DNA of 64,000 nucleotides from Aplectana chamaeleonis (Eukaryota; Nematoda; Chromadorea; Rhabditida; Cosmocercidae), in the NCBI GenBank assembly GCA_029168955.1, contig JAPDOI010000193.1, positions 434,001 to 498,000 of the forward strand, in the 5' to 3' direction. Shown here one piece after another: positions 28,893 through 40,403 of the stretch (its first letter is position 1; the number at the start of each line of letters is the position of its first letter). The notes beneath the pieces were generated by a model that was not told where the DNA came from, did no database searches, and was given only the letters and a program-made list of their open reading frames with translations. The position numbers were made by a program, and so were the translations under genes.

Positions 28893-29173
28893 CTAATAAG
28901 GATCAAGGGCTAGGTTGTTCCGGCCTTTGGAAGCTTCAAGGCTGCCGCAGCTATTCCTAGATAAAATGACGCGGTCTCTATTTAGTTCTTGTTTTTGCTG
29001 GTGTTGTCTAGAAGTCGCTAAGTTCCCCTGCATTTGACTCAGTTTTATTGTATGTGTGTATCGCCTCTTAATTAGTCTCTTGCGTTTTACTGTGTAGGAT
29101 TTGGGAAATTCAGAACTCTCCACCTCATCTACAGAAATAACAGTTTTGGAACTCTTTTGATGGAAGTCCATGT
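28893..29173 (-). CDS. Unrecognised basic 92-residue frame, possible exon
   Basis: On the minus strand the pyrimidine-rich acceptor-like TTTTTTCATAACAG ends two bases before the codon AAC-ATG, and the frame then runs to a TAG. The product is basic and hydrophilic (VKRKRLIKRRYTHTIKLSQ). The placement would suit either a trans-splice site with a small gene or a terminal exon. No family is recognised and no second exon was found. Confidence 0.3.
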
Positions 29174-29966
29174 TCTGTTATGAAAAAAGTGATACGCAGA
29201 CGGAATTACTGTTTCTCTGCTCTCACTACAAGCCTAATCAATTGAAGCAGAGGGTAACTATTTGAAATCTCTGTGACATCCAAGCTGTGGCTTGTTATCT
29301 ACTCTACACGGGGCTGCACAGTTACGTCAGTTACGACTTTCAGGCATTTGATGGCTTTGAAAACGACGAACTCCGGAAATCCCTTCAACAGTGTTAGGGC
29401 GGGGGGGAGGTTGAAGAAAAGTAACGCCTCTGAGGGCGGCGCCTCTACTTCCCGTCGTTGAACATTTCAGTTCAGGGTCTAGAGGAGGGCCTCACGAGGC
29501 AATAATGCTGTGAGAGAAGAGAGAGAGAAGGGGGGGGGGTGTGCGTACTGCCTCGGAGCTCCATCCGACTGCTTCCTATTTAGTATGTTACCAGGTAACA
29601 CCCAGAAAATTGGACTAGATTATAACGGAAACCTTGCTCGAAGACGTTTACCAGGCTTTTTTTCTCTGTGTAATATGCAATGGTAGGATATTTCAGTCGG
29701 ACAGCAAAATAGCCCTGGAGTCGGTAAAAACTTCCAGAGAACATGAACATTCTTCGAGCCAGCTGCTGTTTCATATCCTAATTATATCAGTAGAATATAA
29801 CACCAGTAGAAGTGGGGATCGCATGTGCCATGTCGTAAATCACAAATTGCGTTTGTAATATGCGGATCGGTGTTGTTGCTAATGTTAGTATATCTCCGCG
29901 TTAATACTCGTTATTTTCCTTTTGATTCGAAACATTTGTCTACTAATGACGGCTTTGCATTTGCAG
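29174..29966. other. Unassigned stretch
   Basis: Contains a run of G at 29531-29539. No gene or repeat family recognised. Confidence 0.35.
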
Positions 29967-30055
29967 AGGCGTTATGGAGGTGGAGCAATGTGATTCTGGC
30001 ATACAGTCCTCTTCCCGTTGCACAAGTGAAGGTGACATCGATGAAGCAGTCGAAG
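29967..30055 (+). CDS. Candidate first coding exon of an unknown gene
   Basis: A good acceptor (GCATTTGCAG, ending 29966) precedes an ATG at 29974. The frame MEVEQCDSGIQSSS..DIDEAVE then ends at a donor (GAAG/GTAAAG) at 30055. An acidic N-terminus after a trans-splice-like acceptor is typical of nematode genes. No matching downstream exon was identified, so the gene call is tentative. Confidence 0.3.
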
Positions 30056-30743
30056 GTAAAGGTTGCATTACTCAGTAACCCACACAGTTTCTCTTACTTA
30101 TAAGCGCTTTTCTGAACAATTTTCCGTAGTTGACGGTGTTTTCCATATTTTTGTTTGAGCTCTCTAAAGATGTGTTGTATTTAACACCGTGCTGCTGTGA
30201 TAGGCAGAGAATTGGATGGTTTTTGCTGCGTTTCTGTTGATGAATCCGAATAGAGAAGCTTCTCGATTACCTACTTCGAGAGCATGCTCATAGCGGGCTT
30301 CATTGTTTGCAAAGAGTGCGCGAGATATTTTTTAGCAGTTGGCACCGATTCAGTGAAGCTACCACCACCACGCAAGTGCGGAGTCGGGCGTACCATCGAA
30401 ATGACTAATCATTAAACCTCTGAGGGGTCGAGGCAAACGAAGTTTTTTCCTTGAGGTAAATCGGCCTATCCGCTGTTAAATCTATCACACCACGCCTGCT
30501 ACCGCACCTTGTAGGGGGTTGTTTTCTGGCTGTTTCGAAAACGCGCACGCAGTGGTTAGACTTGGTTCGAACGATGGGTATGCGTCTACTAAGAGTTAGT
30601 CCCAAATTAACTTTAAGCTGTTTATTTGTTATCAGGGTCGCGCTTGAGATGCCTCTCTAATTCTGATTCGTTTTCCTTTTGGTTTTCTTCCGCGTTTTTT
30701 TTTTCTGAAGCTTTCATAATTTAGCAGCATTACTAGAGATGAA
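30056..30743. other. Unassigned stretch
   Basis: It would be intron if the exon at 29967 is real. Contains T-runs near 30700. Nothing else recognised. Confidence 0.35.
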
Positions 30744-30872
30744 ATGGATCCCAGTGATATTTCGCGTTCCGTATTGAAGGTTGGCGCAAGCTCGGGGCGC
30801 CTATGTTATAGCTTAATGCACCTAGTTTGCGCCAATCTTCAACAGAGAACGCAAAGTGTCACTAGGATCCAT
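30744..30872. mobile_element. Palindromic element family delta, copy 2
   Basis: The arms run from ATGGATCC inward through GCGTTC and TTGGCGCAA to CTATGTTATAGC at the centre, mirrored on the right. It is shorter and more diverged than copy 1 at 25041. The stretch 30873-31522 holds nothing recognised. Confidence 0.6.
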
Positions 30873-31522
30873 GCCGACTGCATATTCATCAAGAGTATTA
30901 TGTTATGCAAAAGTTGGTAGTTTTCGACGTTTCGCTTCTCAGTGAATTTATTATGCATCTTTTTCTTTTAGGTTTCCAATATGACCTCCATTTTGGAGCG
31001 AAATTATTCTTCCATGCGCGTGTATGGAGCGAATGAAATGAGACAGCGAGAGATTGTGGTGGGGAAGTAAAAGCAGCATTCTCGCGCATACGTGCCGACT
31101 CGACCCTAGAAATATTCGCTCGGAAATAGAGGGTATGTCTGAAATTATTCTCAGTAGCCGTATCAACTGCGACCACTTTATGAAATTCTTCGGCAACTTC
31201 TTGATTCCGTGACGCTAGAAGTCTGCACACTTCGAGTCAAAGAACTTGTGCCGAACATGCATATCATCAATGTTCCCTGACCACCTTCTTTCATGAAGTG
31301 CAGCAATGATAAGAGAAAAGTTGACTAATCACAATTAAAGTCATCAGCCGGTCGTTAATGACGGAGTTTATTCATGTGCGGTGAGAACGCCCAGGCATTT
31401 CAGCTCCTGATGGCGTCCTGAACACGGCTGTTCTGCCAAACGTTCCTTCACAGTTATGGAACTTGGCAAACTATTGTCGAGCAGTTGTTTCGCGGGCGCT
31501 TTCTGCACTTGACGCGGTGTTA

Positions 31523-31975
31523 CCCGGTTTTCATACTGAAGGCAAAGCGACGAATGCCGCAGAATCACGATGATCAAGCATCTAAGTGTTTCGGATTACT
31601 AAGAAATTAGGGAATTAGACGACTGGCTTTCTACATGAGAATGCCGGCAAAATTCTCAGATCGGCAATGTATCCTCGAACGAAACTGGAGCAGATACTAG
31701 AAAACGCGCCAAATGCCGCCGTGGGGGCAATAATGATCGAGATCATTTTTGCCGCCAACAGGGCGTTTGCGGCATTTCATCATACATGTGCCAGTTTCAA
31801 TCGGGGATCCATTGCCGATCTGGGCATTTTTCGTCATTCTCATGTGCAAAGAAGTCAGTTGCCAAATTTCCATCTAATTTCATAGAGTTCCAAAACACTG
31901 ATTTCGCCGTATGCCGGACCACTGTGATTCTGCGGTATTTTCCGCGTTGCCGCTAGTATGAAAGCCCGGTTGATT
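31523..31975. mobile_element. Fold-back element theta
   Basis: The arms are about 220 bp. CCCGGTTTTCATACT at the left pairs with AGTATGAAAGCCCGG at the right. Inward, CCGCAGAATCAC, CATGAGAATG and CAGATCGGCAATG are all mirrored. The centre is near 31745 (GATCGAGATC). No coding capacity. Confidence 0.65.
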
Positions 31976-32057
31976 ATACTAGTGGCATGAGCAGTAAGGA
32001 GCTGGGAATGCTGTTCGGGCGGGAACAAAAGTCGAATTGGTTGGTAGCAAGTTCAAG

Positions 32058-32253
32058 TACTGTGCTTCTCTGGGCCAAATTCCGGTCCGCAATTGCGTCT
32101 CGACCTGCTTTGCGGCCGCGCGCTTTCGAGTCGGAAGAGTTCCAGCGCCGCAGCCGCCGATCTGGTGACTCCGTGTGGATTTTAGAAGCTGGAAACTAAA
32201 CGAAGGTTGAGAAAACTATAAAAAGAGCCATATCGGGTCGGCTTTGGCGCTGG
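32058..32253 (+). mobile_element. Fold-back family beta, copy 2 (truncated)
   Basis: The left arm (TACTGTGCTTCTCTGGGCC and the GCGTCTCGACC block) and the centre match copy 3 at 50208. The right arm is cut off after GGCTTTGGCGCTGG, where family gamma sequence begins. Confidence 0.6.
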
Positions 32254-32410
32254 AGTATAGGCTGTAAGACCGGAAACTGCTCATGGCTTCTACGCGTGCT
32301 GATGAGGAGTGAAGGCTAGAGACAGCGAGAGAGCGTATGACAAACGGAGGGAGCAGCATCCACGCGCCGCTCGCGCCATAAGTGTTGAGAATTACGATTT
32401 TTACAGAGGA
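32254..32410 (+). mobile_element. Family gamma, copy 2 (partial)
   Basis: GGCTTCTACGCGTGCTGATG, then TAGAGACAGCGAGAGAGCG and GAGCAGCATC, match the right half of copy 1 at 11788-12002. The left arm of the hairpin is missing. Confidence 0.5.
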
Positions 32411-33196
32411 TATTGTCCAGTGGTAAAATTTTCAGAAAAAAAAAACCAATTGGAGGAGGGCGTTAATTTTCCGAAGAAGTTGGAATTTCGGTGGGGGACG
32501 TAGAGTTGCCGGGCGAAAATTGGGAAGTTTGGCAAGGTGGTTTCATCAGAAGGAAAGCTGACATTCTCCAAGGCTCGTCAGTAGGATGCTGCAATTGGTT
32601 ACGAAAAAAATGTTACACAAAGAATAAAGCAAAAATTCAAAAATTTTCAAATTCTAAGAAATTCACAGTTCAAAATGTGTTGAAAAAATCTTCACCCAAT
32701 TTGATGTAGATTTTTTTTAGCTAAGGAGTGACGCACAGTTTACGGCAACGGAAAACGGCTATTGTGCAGTTGCTTATTTCCATTAAGCGTGCTGTATGTT
32801 GCGCCATAGTCCACGGCAAAGTTGCAATTTACCCTGAATTCTGAGAAAAAAAAAACATCGGGAACGTTGAAAAACGTTGAATTTCTCTCCACACACATTA
32901 TCAATACACCTAGAATTTTTACCATGGATACACTCAGGACTAACGAGAAAAAAATAATTTTTTCTGTTGTTTTCATTTTTTTTTGTAAGTTTTCTTTTTT
33001 CTTGTTATTCCTGTGCGTGTCTCTGGTAAGACTTCAGGTATATTGATAATGTGTTAGGGGGGGGGGGGGAGAGCTCATCGTTTCTCAACATTTCCGGTTT
33101 TTTTTCTATCAAAACTCGGAAAATTACAACTTTGCTGTCGATTATGGTGCAATCGACAGTATATCAGTGGAAATACGCAACCGCACATTCGCCTCT
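32411..33196. other. G/C-run repeat fragment and unassigned AT-rich DNA
   Basis: About 32436-32560 resembles the G/C-run family (GGAGGGCGTTAATTTTCCG, GGGGGACGTAGAG). A long run of G lies at about 33057-33070. Otherwise nothing is recognised. Confidence 0.3.
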
Positions 33197-33339
33197 GCCT
33201 AGGCCGCTTATTTTGAGCCTGTCTAAGCAAGGCTTATCCGGCTTATCATGTCAAAATCTCCTTATCACTGTTATATTTTGCCATCACCGACCGCATTGCT
33301 GCTTACTCCGCCCAGACTCATTCTAGCAAGCTAAGCTAT
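33197..33339 (+). repeat. 143-bp dispersed repeat, copy 2
   Basis: Same length and orientation as 2288-2430, with scattered substitutions and no evident indels. The surrounding sequences are unrelated, so the repeat limits are well defined by the two copies. Confidence 0.55.
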
Positions 33340-34726
33340 ATTTAGCCCGGCTAGAAATGATGGGGAAAGGATATAGATGAGCAACTTCCGATGGGCTACA
33401 CCATAGTTTTGTCGAGGGCTGAGACAACGGTCTGCTTCAACTTGGTTGGCTAAAAACTTTACGATTTAACAAATGATAATTAACTACGTACCGAAAATTC
33501 GGAAAAGTAGGCTTCCAAGTTCCTAGCAGCCGAATACATATTGATTTGCTCCGAGTATTTGTCATAAAATTGCAAATCTTTTCGTAGTTTACAAGCGGAT
33601 TTCATATCGCATCCGATTCGTGAAGGTTTGAGGCTGCATAATTGTGTAGCTGCTTATTTATTCAATGGTTGTCAAAAATTCCATCAATCAGCATAATCTT
33701 GCCCGTATCATTTTCCCATTTATTGAGCAGATTTAAGATTTACAAATGAGTATTTCTAAAGTGTTCAAGTATTGTACTACCCCGCTGTGCGTAAATAGAT
33801 AAAATATGGGTCAGCGTACAGTTGGCGCACGCCTTATTGATTTTTTTTCGATATTCTCATCATGGCCTCTAATTGACTTTATTCTCAGCACTTCTTATTG
33901 ATTTTGGAACAAACTGATTGAAATGTTCAGCAAACGCTGTTGTGGGTAATATCTGCAGCTGCACAAGGTGACAGATCGGTTCGCCGACTGTCCTATCTGC
34001 CCCGAGCTGCCTCCAGTATTTCTGTTTTGTATCAGGTTTGCTACTTGCGTTCCTTGCACTTTTTTGTATAGGTTTTTTTTTCTCGTTGTTTTGTGTTTTG
34101 CTTGGCAAAGGGTAATGTCGCTTCCCGCAGTTCTCGGTCACTTTTGGAATTCACATTTAATTTTAGTGTGTGGTCCAAGTGTTGAATGAATTTTGAAGTG
34201 CTTGTTTTCACCTTGTACGAGATCCTCAAATCAGTCATTATTGGTGAGTAATTTGACTCATCTGGGGACTGGATGATGAAAAAGGGTTTACAAGATATCT
34301 TGAATGGGGTAAATTCAGAATTTTCGTTTGATTCGAAACTTCTGCAATTAATTGTTAATGCGAAGACATTCATGCGACGAGCTTCCTGGTCAAGTGCCAT
34401 AGTGTGTTCCCAATTTAAAGGTGTTTATTGTGCGATTAATTCACCATTTCCTCCCAAAAATTAAAAACAATTTAATCGTCGATTTTTGAAGAAAGTAGTC
34501 AGCAGATTGCGAAGTAAATATGGCTGAATGGGAACTCCTTGCGGTACTGAACGACGAGGTTTGGTGCCCCAACGTGTAGACATGAAGATGAAAAAGACAG
34601 AAGCTTAAAATTTCACAAAAATTCAGTTTCCACTACACTTAAGAAACTTTGCGAACCTTGTTGGTGCTACGTATTGTCTAGTTTTTAGAGGAGTTAAAGT
34701 GCATCAACAATGACTGATTTGTTGCT
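33340..34726. other. Unassigned AT-rich stretch
   Basis: GTGTGTGGTCCAAG at 34168-34181 recurs at 39257-39270 and, reversed, near 39846, hinting at a shared repeat end. No gene recognised. Confidence 0.3.
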
Positions 34727-35608
34727 TTGATAGTAGGCAAAAATGAACATTTCGAAAAATTCGGTACTGAAACTCCTACGGGAAATGAAATTCGAAAGTG
34801 TTCGAGTTTTACGGATAACGAAAGGAAACATGAGATAGTGGTAGAAAAGCGCTTTCGAATGCTGAACCACGCTTCGCCAAACACGCAGGTAGCGCAAGAT
34901 ATCGAGAAAAAAAAAACTCGCAGAAAGGGCGAAAACCCTTTTCCTTACCTAACAAATATGTTTCAAATCAGTCATTACGTTTATCGAGAATTTTTAGGCG
35001 TGCGGGAAAGTGTCATTTTATTCTTGGATCGATTTTCAATTGATTTTCGGGTTAATGAAATGGAGCGTTTTTGCGGCTCTTTTTTCGAACCAAAACTCAA
35101 TCAAAGCATCAATGTGCCAAAAAAGACCGTCACATTTGTTCGTGGAGAATCCAATCCGCTCTCGAAAGGCCGGGAACATGGTGCTCAAATTTCAAGTTTC
35201 GTTTGTGGTGCAATATCCCACCGAAAGAAAGGTGTGGGAAGTCGGTCCTCAACCCGATATTCTGACATTCCATCTTTAGTCACCAGGGGCATCTATTTGA
35301 CATATTCAGCGACAGTTCTTAAAAGTGTTCAGGGAAAATACAACATCAGGCGGATCATTTCTCCGGATCGCTTCCTCCCATCACTGGCGGGAGAGGAAAA
35401 ATCGGTACGGTTGAGCGAAAACATTCATTATGTAAGAATTTTCAAAAGCAGTGTTGGCTCTAGTCGCCTCATGCAGACCGATCACCTCAACGCAAATTCT
35501 CTTCAGTGTCCATGCCGACGTTACCTTTCATTGCCTTTGTTCAACAGTCATAGTGATAGATGTTGCGTCGTTGATTTTCATTTGCTGATCTGTTCCGTTC
35601 GCGTTTAA
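34727..35608 (+). CDS. Unrecognised 293-residue open frame
   Basis: This is the longest non-repetitive open frame outside the retrotransposon. The product is basic and hydrophilic, with no signal peptide, membrane span or known motif that I can see. Overlapping shorter frames occur in the same region. Part of the 5' side (about 34790-34910) resembles 39860-39985, so it may be mobile-element sequence. AG/GT sites inside have not been tested. It could be a gene, a decayed transposon protein or chance. Confidence 0.2.
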   Translation: MIVGKNEHFEKFGTETPTGNEIRKCSSFTDNERKHEIVVEKRFRMLNHASPNTQVAQDIEKKKTRRKGENPFPYLTNMFQISHYVYREFLGVRESVILFLDRFSIDFRVNEMERFCGSFFEPKLNQSINVPKKTVTFVRGESNPLSKGREHGAQISSFVCGAISHRKKGVGSRSSTRYSDIPSLVTRGIYLTYSATVLKSVQGKYNIRRIISPDRFLPSLAGEEKSVRLSENIHYVRIFKSSVGSSRLMQTDHLNANSLQCPCRRYLSLPLFNSHSDRCCVVDFHLLICSVRV

Positions 35609-36245
35609 GCTTTGTGTTATACATATTAAACATAAACGTAAATGGGAAGAAACAGATTTGTGAGAAAGCGCCGCGGATCTGCTGATTGTGTCGGTCACGT
35701 CTGTGGGATCATCCCTGTGGGACGTGTGTGTTGCGTTAAGTGAGTGTGATATTGATAGGAGGTGCAGCATTCAGTGCTTCTCTCTGTTTACGCGTTCAAT
35801 GCCTGCGGGTAGCTCAACGACCGCAGTCGGCCACACTTTTTCTCAGCCGCTGGCGGGTTTCTCGTCTTCCCTTCTCTAAAGGAGTACCCATTTTGTCCTC
35901 TGCAGTGTAGCTTGGCTGTATACATTGTCATAGCTTCCTACTCCTCCCCTTAGATACGCCTAATTGGATTTCATGACAACATTAGTCCGGTGCTAATGAA
36001 GTTTCTTGTTCATTTGCGGCTAGTTTCGAATGTGGCCTTTGGGAAGGTTCTAAAGAGTTTCTTCCTTTCCAGTTAGTGATTCTCCTTAATTGCATGACCT
36101 ATGTCACCGCTGTGCCTGAGCGTCCTGTAGTCGTTTCTGAACTGAAATTTCGTCGTAAAGAAAGTTTTTGTGTTAAATAATGTTTTTCGGTGGAATTGTA
36201 GGATGATAAGATTTCCCGCCGTCCTCTCCAATCTCATATCTTACA
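35609..36245. other. Unassigned stretch
   Basis: No recognised gene or repeat. Confidence 0.35.
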
Positions 36246-36491
36246 GTTCACCTCCGCACTGCCGTTCAGTCCGCAAAGTGCACGCTGATTGCGAAATCGG
36301 GGTGCGGCGCGGTTGCAAGTATCCTCAGACAGAGATGTGGGATCACCCGGCCGGTGAGATCACCCGGGCATCAAAGGCAAAAACCGCCCGGGTGATCCCA
36401 CATCCTGTCTGAGTATACTCGCAACCGCGCCGCAGCAGGATTTCGCAATCAGCGTGCACTTTGCGGACTGAACGGCAGTGCGGAGGTGAAC
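36246..36491. mobile_element. Fold-back element with two-part arms
   Basis: The outer arms (36246-36320 and about 36410-36491) pair over GTTCACCTCCGCACTGCCG, AGTGCACGCTGATTGCGAAA and GCGGTTGC. The inner arms pair over GATGTGGGATCACCCGG. About 246 bp in total, no coding capacity. Confidence 0.7.
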
Positions 36492-37734
36492 AGTAAACTA
36501 CTCAGAAACTCCTCGGGTCTGTTCAAACAATTATTTGAGCCTTTATTACCTCATATCGGGTCGTCCTCAACTGCGTTTTGTGCCTTCCCTTGGACCGCGC
36601 TCAACTATTTCCTGCCTAGAGGGTGAACACAGGATAGTTTTCATGTTTATATGAAACGGCAGTATCTCACCTCGGCTCGCTCTTACCTGTTGTCTGAGTA
36701 TATTCCACGGTAAAGCGGGGCTTTGCGTAATTTTTTTTCGAAATCGGAGCGACCCCCTCACGATCAAATTTTTTTTCCGAAATCCGAAATTTTGCGGTCC
36801 TCCCGGGGCGCGATTTCTGGGCAGGTTATATTTGATAACTAAAATTGTCAGACCCCGAAAAACCGGTCAGTGGTCGGGCTCAAGTGTTTAGAACCTGAGC
36901 ATTGCTACGATCCTTCCCTTTGGTTCTCATTTTTGTTCCGAAATTTTTGCGGTCCCCCCCCTAACCGTTATTTTCAGGCCAAAATTTTTGCGACCCCCAT
37001 CCACCCCGTCGCGAAATCTCGGAACCCCGCTTGACTCTGGTATGTCCTGGCTTCCGAGTGAAGATCTGCAAAAACAATTTTGATGATAACGTATAATTCA
37101 AGTATCCGTAAAAAAGACGTTGAACTCTCTAGAGCACATGAAATACGGTTTTCCATCGTGTGCTTACTTATATGACGCTATCTAAATGTATCAACAGCGG
37201 TCTGAAGAAAAATCATTAGACCTGGTCTTTTTTTAATGATCCGCAAATATTGTTAGAAGGTTAACTCCTCCCCTTGTTTTCATCGTATTGAAAATTAATT
37301 AAATGGATAGTGGAGTATCATTCCCATGTCACAGCTGACTTTCTTGGTAGAAATCTTAGGCAACAGTTGTACCTCCAATCGATTTCGAAAGCTGATTGCT
37401 TTTTTCGATACGGAAACGGCATTTTTGTCGTTTGTGATCTATATTTAGTGTCGTAAACGCAAGCAAACAAATAGAAGTGAACTGAACACACAAGTTGTCG
37501 CACGTACATACAGAGCGAGTTCATAATATCTGATTTCAAGATTCAGTGATGACAAAGCCTCTGACAGCCCTGGAACATGAGCTTACCGAATCTGAATTCA
37601 GATGCTGTTTGGATCTTGGGGAAAGCGACAGTGTTTTCGAGTCCTTACCCTTTCACTCGTTGGAGCGCTGACTAGGATCGCTAGATGAATTATCGCAGTT
37701 TCATGATGAATACCCTCTATAAACGTCGTAATCC
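36492..37734. other. G/C-run repeat fragment and unassigned DNA
   Basis: About 36715-37035 has the mixed GCGGTCC, CGACCCCC and AAATTTTT phrases of the G/C-run family and ends GGAACCCCGCTTGAC. The remainder shows nothing recognised. Confidence 0.3.
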
Positions 37735-37875
37735 ACATAATTCGAGGCTCGAGCGGCGCGCGCGATGCCTCAGCCTCCGTCTGCCCTGCGCTCTCTTACT
37801 GTCTCTAACCTCCGCTCTGCACCAGCACGTGTAGGAACCATGTGAATTTCGACGGTTTATAGCCTGTACCTACTC
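37735..37875. mobile_element. Family gamma, copy 3 (partial)
   Basis: GCGCGCGATGC, CTCAGCCTCCGTC, GCGCTCTCTTACTGTCTCTAACC and GGTTTATAGCCTGTAC align with the left half of copy 1. The right hairpin arm is missing. A run of C lies at 37874-37884. Confidence 0.45.
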
Positions 37876-38055
37876 CCCCCCCCCGTTGAACAATGATGTT
37901 TTACTAGTCGACTAGCGTGTTTTAATAGTTTTAATAGTCGACTAGAGTGGAATCTTCTCACTAATAAAGTCATCTTACAAGCACTTTTCCTGTCATGACG
38001 CCTTAGGCGTTTCAGGATTCGGAGGAATGGTCACACGAGGCAGCCGTCAGAGGTG

Positions 38056-38796
38056 CTAAGACTGTAGGTGCGGGCGGATCGCTGGCTTTTGGCGGGCGGA
38101 TCGACATCCCCCGCCATCCGCCCTCCAGTAGCCAGCGATCCGCCCGCCATTAGCTAGCGATCCGCCCTCGATGCCACATGTGGGTTATTCCGATGTTTTT
38201 CCCCCACGGTCTCCGTGTGCGGGACCACCCCTCCCCCCTACCTAGCCATGGGGACCATCCCCTCAGCTGCCAAAAATTATTCTCCGGCTTCTGAGTGATC
38301 CATCAAAGGTGACTTGAAGTCATCTTCCAGGATCGGCCTTGAAATGCCGAGTGAGCGTTCGGTGAGATGAAACGGCTTTTATACCCTCAATTCTCATACA
38401 TGATTGACAAGTTCCACCGTGTAAAATTTGGCTATCAAAGCCCTGGCGGACGGATCGCCGGCAGTTTGCGAGCGGATCGCTGCATCTCATAGCTCAGCGG
38501 GCGTATCGCTGGCTATCAAAGCCTTTGCGGGCGGACCGCTGGCAGCTTGCGGGCGGACCGCCGCTTTAGAGCTTGCCGACGATCTGCCCGCTAGCGTGAT
38601 CAATTCTCCCAGGCGCCGCTATCCGCCCGCGAAAACGCAGCGATCCGCCCGCTGAAACAACGTGAGTCGGCGATCCGCCCGGCGAGGCCACGATGGGCAG
38701 CGATCCCACGATGGGCAGCGATCCGCCCGCAACTTCCCGGCGTACCGCCCGCAGATGCCTTGATTGCCAGCGGTCAGTCCGCACCTATTGTCTGAG
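38056..38796. mobile_element. GC-rich inverted-repeat element with structured core, copy 2
   Basis: The ends pair over about 30 bp (AGACTGTAGGTGCGGGCGG on the left, AGACAATAGGTGCGGACTG reversed on the right). The flanks hold many copies of a motif close to GCGGGCGGATCGCTGGC, first in one orientation then in the other, on both sides of the core. The core at 38267-38395 matches those at 541 and 54250. No coding capacity. The general plan (inverted arrays around a core) is that of fold-back elements. Confidence 0.65.
38267..38395 (+). other. Conserved foldable core, copy 2
   Basis: Hairpins GTGACT-TGA-AGTCAT and TCGGC-loop-GCCGA are followed by CGGTGAGATGAAACGG and CTTTTATACCC. Parts and order agree with copies 1 and 3. 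Two positions differ in a way that leaves pairing or a G-T wobble. Confidence 0.4.
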
Positions 38797-39249
38797 TGGC
38801 CGATGAACTGAGTCTCACCCGGTCGATACGCACCGAATTAGTTACAGACGGGTGCAGGAAAATCAACCCACTGAGTCCAACGGCGACCGTCTGCTGCCGA
38901 CCGCAATCCACCCAGTCGATACTGGTGTTTTACGCACGCACACGGGCAGATCCATTGCACCGAGGTCGGTTTTTCTGCGCCGGACTCGGTCGGTTTTTCG
39001 ACCAAGTCTTTTGAGGGCCTCAGGGTGGTGTTTCCCGCCGAATACAAAGGCTGCGCGCCCGATACGTATCAAGGTAAAACTCTTGGTGAGCTTGCTGAGG
39101 GCAGCTCTGGATCTCGAGGAAGGGTGGGATCCGCAGGTGCCCAACTGGTCACTATGCAAAATTATTTGGGTTTCAGTGGTACAAAACGTTCTATTTAGTG
39201 CTCCTGGTCGTTGCCCGTAAAATTCGATTGCTTCGAAATCCCTTATTCA

Positions 39250-39865
39250 AATTTAGTGTGTGGTCCAAGCATTGTATATAACAAAGCGTTTATTTTCGCG
39301 TACTATAGAAGCACCACATCAGTGATGGATGATGAAGTTGGACTGGGTGATAACATAAAAGCAGTTTCGCGGAAATTATTCAAAGGAGCGAAATCAATAT
39401 TTCTGTGACCTCTCTGCAATTTCTTCTTCATGCTAAGAAATCAAAGCTCAAAAATTTGTTGTCAAGTACTATAAAGAAGTTTTATTCAAAGATTCCATTT
39501 TGCAAATCATTGACCATTTTTTAACACTCGATTTTTCATTCTTTTTGAGTATTTGAAAGAAGGACAATTATTCACAAATCGAATATCGTCGAATATTCGA
39601 TCTGAGGAAACTCATTGTGTTCAACCTTGGAGTTTTGTGCATTGAAGCCTATGCATAAAGAAGAATCTACAAGAGTAACAAATTTTATAAAAATGCAAGG
39701 AAAAAAGGAAAATTGCGCAACTGAAGATCTACTGCAAACCTGATTTGGTGCTGTCATTTCGCCTGCAGAATGGTCAAATGCTTAAAAAAAGAATGACTGA
39801 TTGGGTGTTCTTGTAAAAAATGGGGAATTGTAAATGTTTCCTACTCGGACCACACACTAGATACA
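39250..39865. repeat. Possible short-ended repeat element
   Basis: TTTAGTGTGTGGTCCAAG at the left is mirrored near 39845-39862 (CGGACCACACACTAG). It is about 610 bp of AT-rich DNA and the left end is shared with 34165. Confidence is low because only the ends were compared. The stretch 38797-39249 is unassigned. Confidence 0.3.
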
Positions 39866-40148
39866 AACGTGAAATTCGAGAAAAATCGAGTCTCATGAAA
39901 AGCCACAAAAGGCTTCAGATTTTGGAGAAGGTGTGGCTCCGAATGAATATTATATTACACTTTGCCAAACACATAAAATATCGAGAAGAAATTCAACAAA
40001 AAGAAAACAGGAACTATCCGAACAGCAAAACAATAAAATCGTAGAGGGATTGCATATGATGGGGTAGAGAGGAGGATAATTATATCTAACAATAGACGCT
40101 ATATAAACCGCCATTGGATGAACGTGTTCAACTGTTTGTGTTCGGCAG

Positions 40149-40311
40149 TCATCAAGTGGCGATTGATCCGGACTTTTCACTAGAAGGACAAGCAGTACCG
40201 CCAACAGCGGCTGACAAAGATAGTCAGAAGGAAGGAGAAAGACGACAAGGATCCGGCGGCGGGAGTATAAACGAAGCCTTATGCGACGTTCTCGAACAAA
40301 CAGGGTCACAG
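40149..40311 (+). CDS. Candidate internal exon of an unknown gene
   Basis: An acceptor-like GTGTTCGGCAG precedes an open frame (HQVAIDPDFSLEGQ.., then a Lys/Glu/Asp-rich and Gly-rich part, then INEALCDVLEQTGSQ). It ends at CACAG/GTACAG. Composition is coding-like and hydrophilic. No domain is recognised and no partner exon was found. Confidence 0.25.
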
Positions 40312-40403
40312 GTACAGAGGACCATAGCGATTTTTTCTCCTTTGGTGGGGAGGGTTTTCAAGAATTTGCCGTGTGCGCTTCATATAAAATTTTGAAACAC
40401 TAC

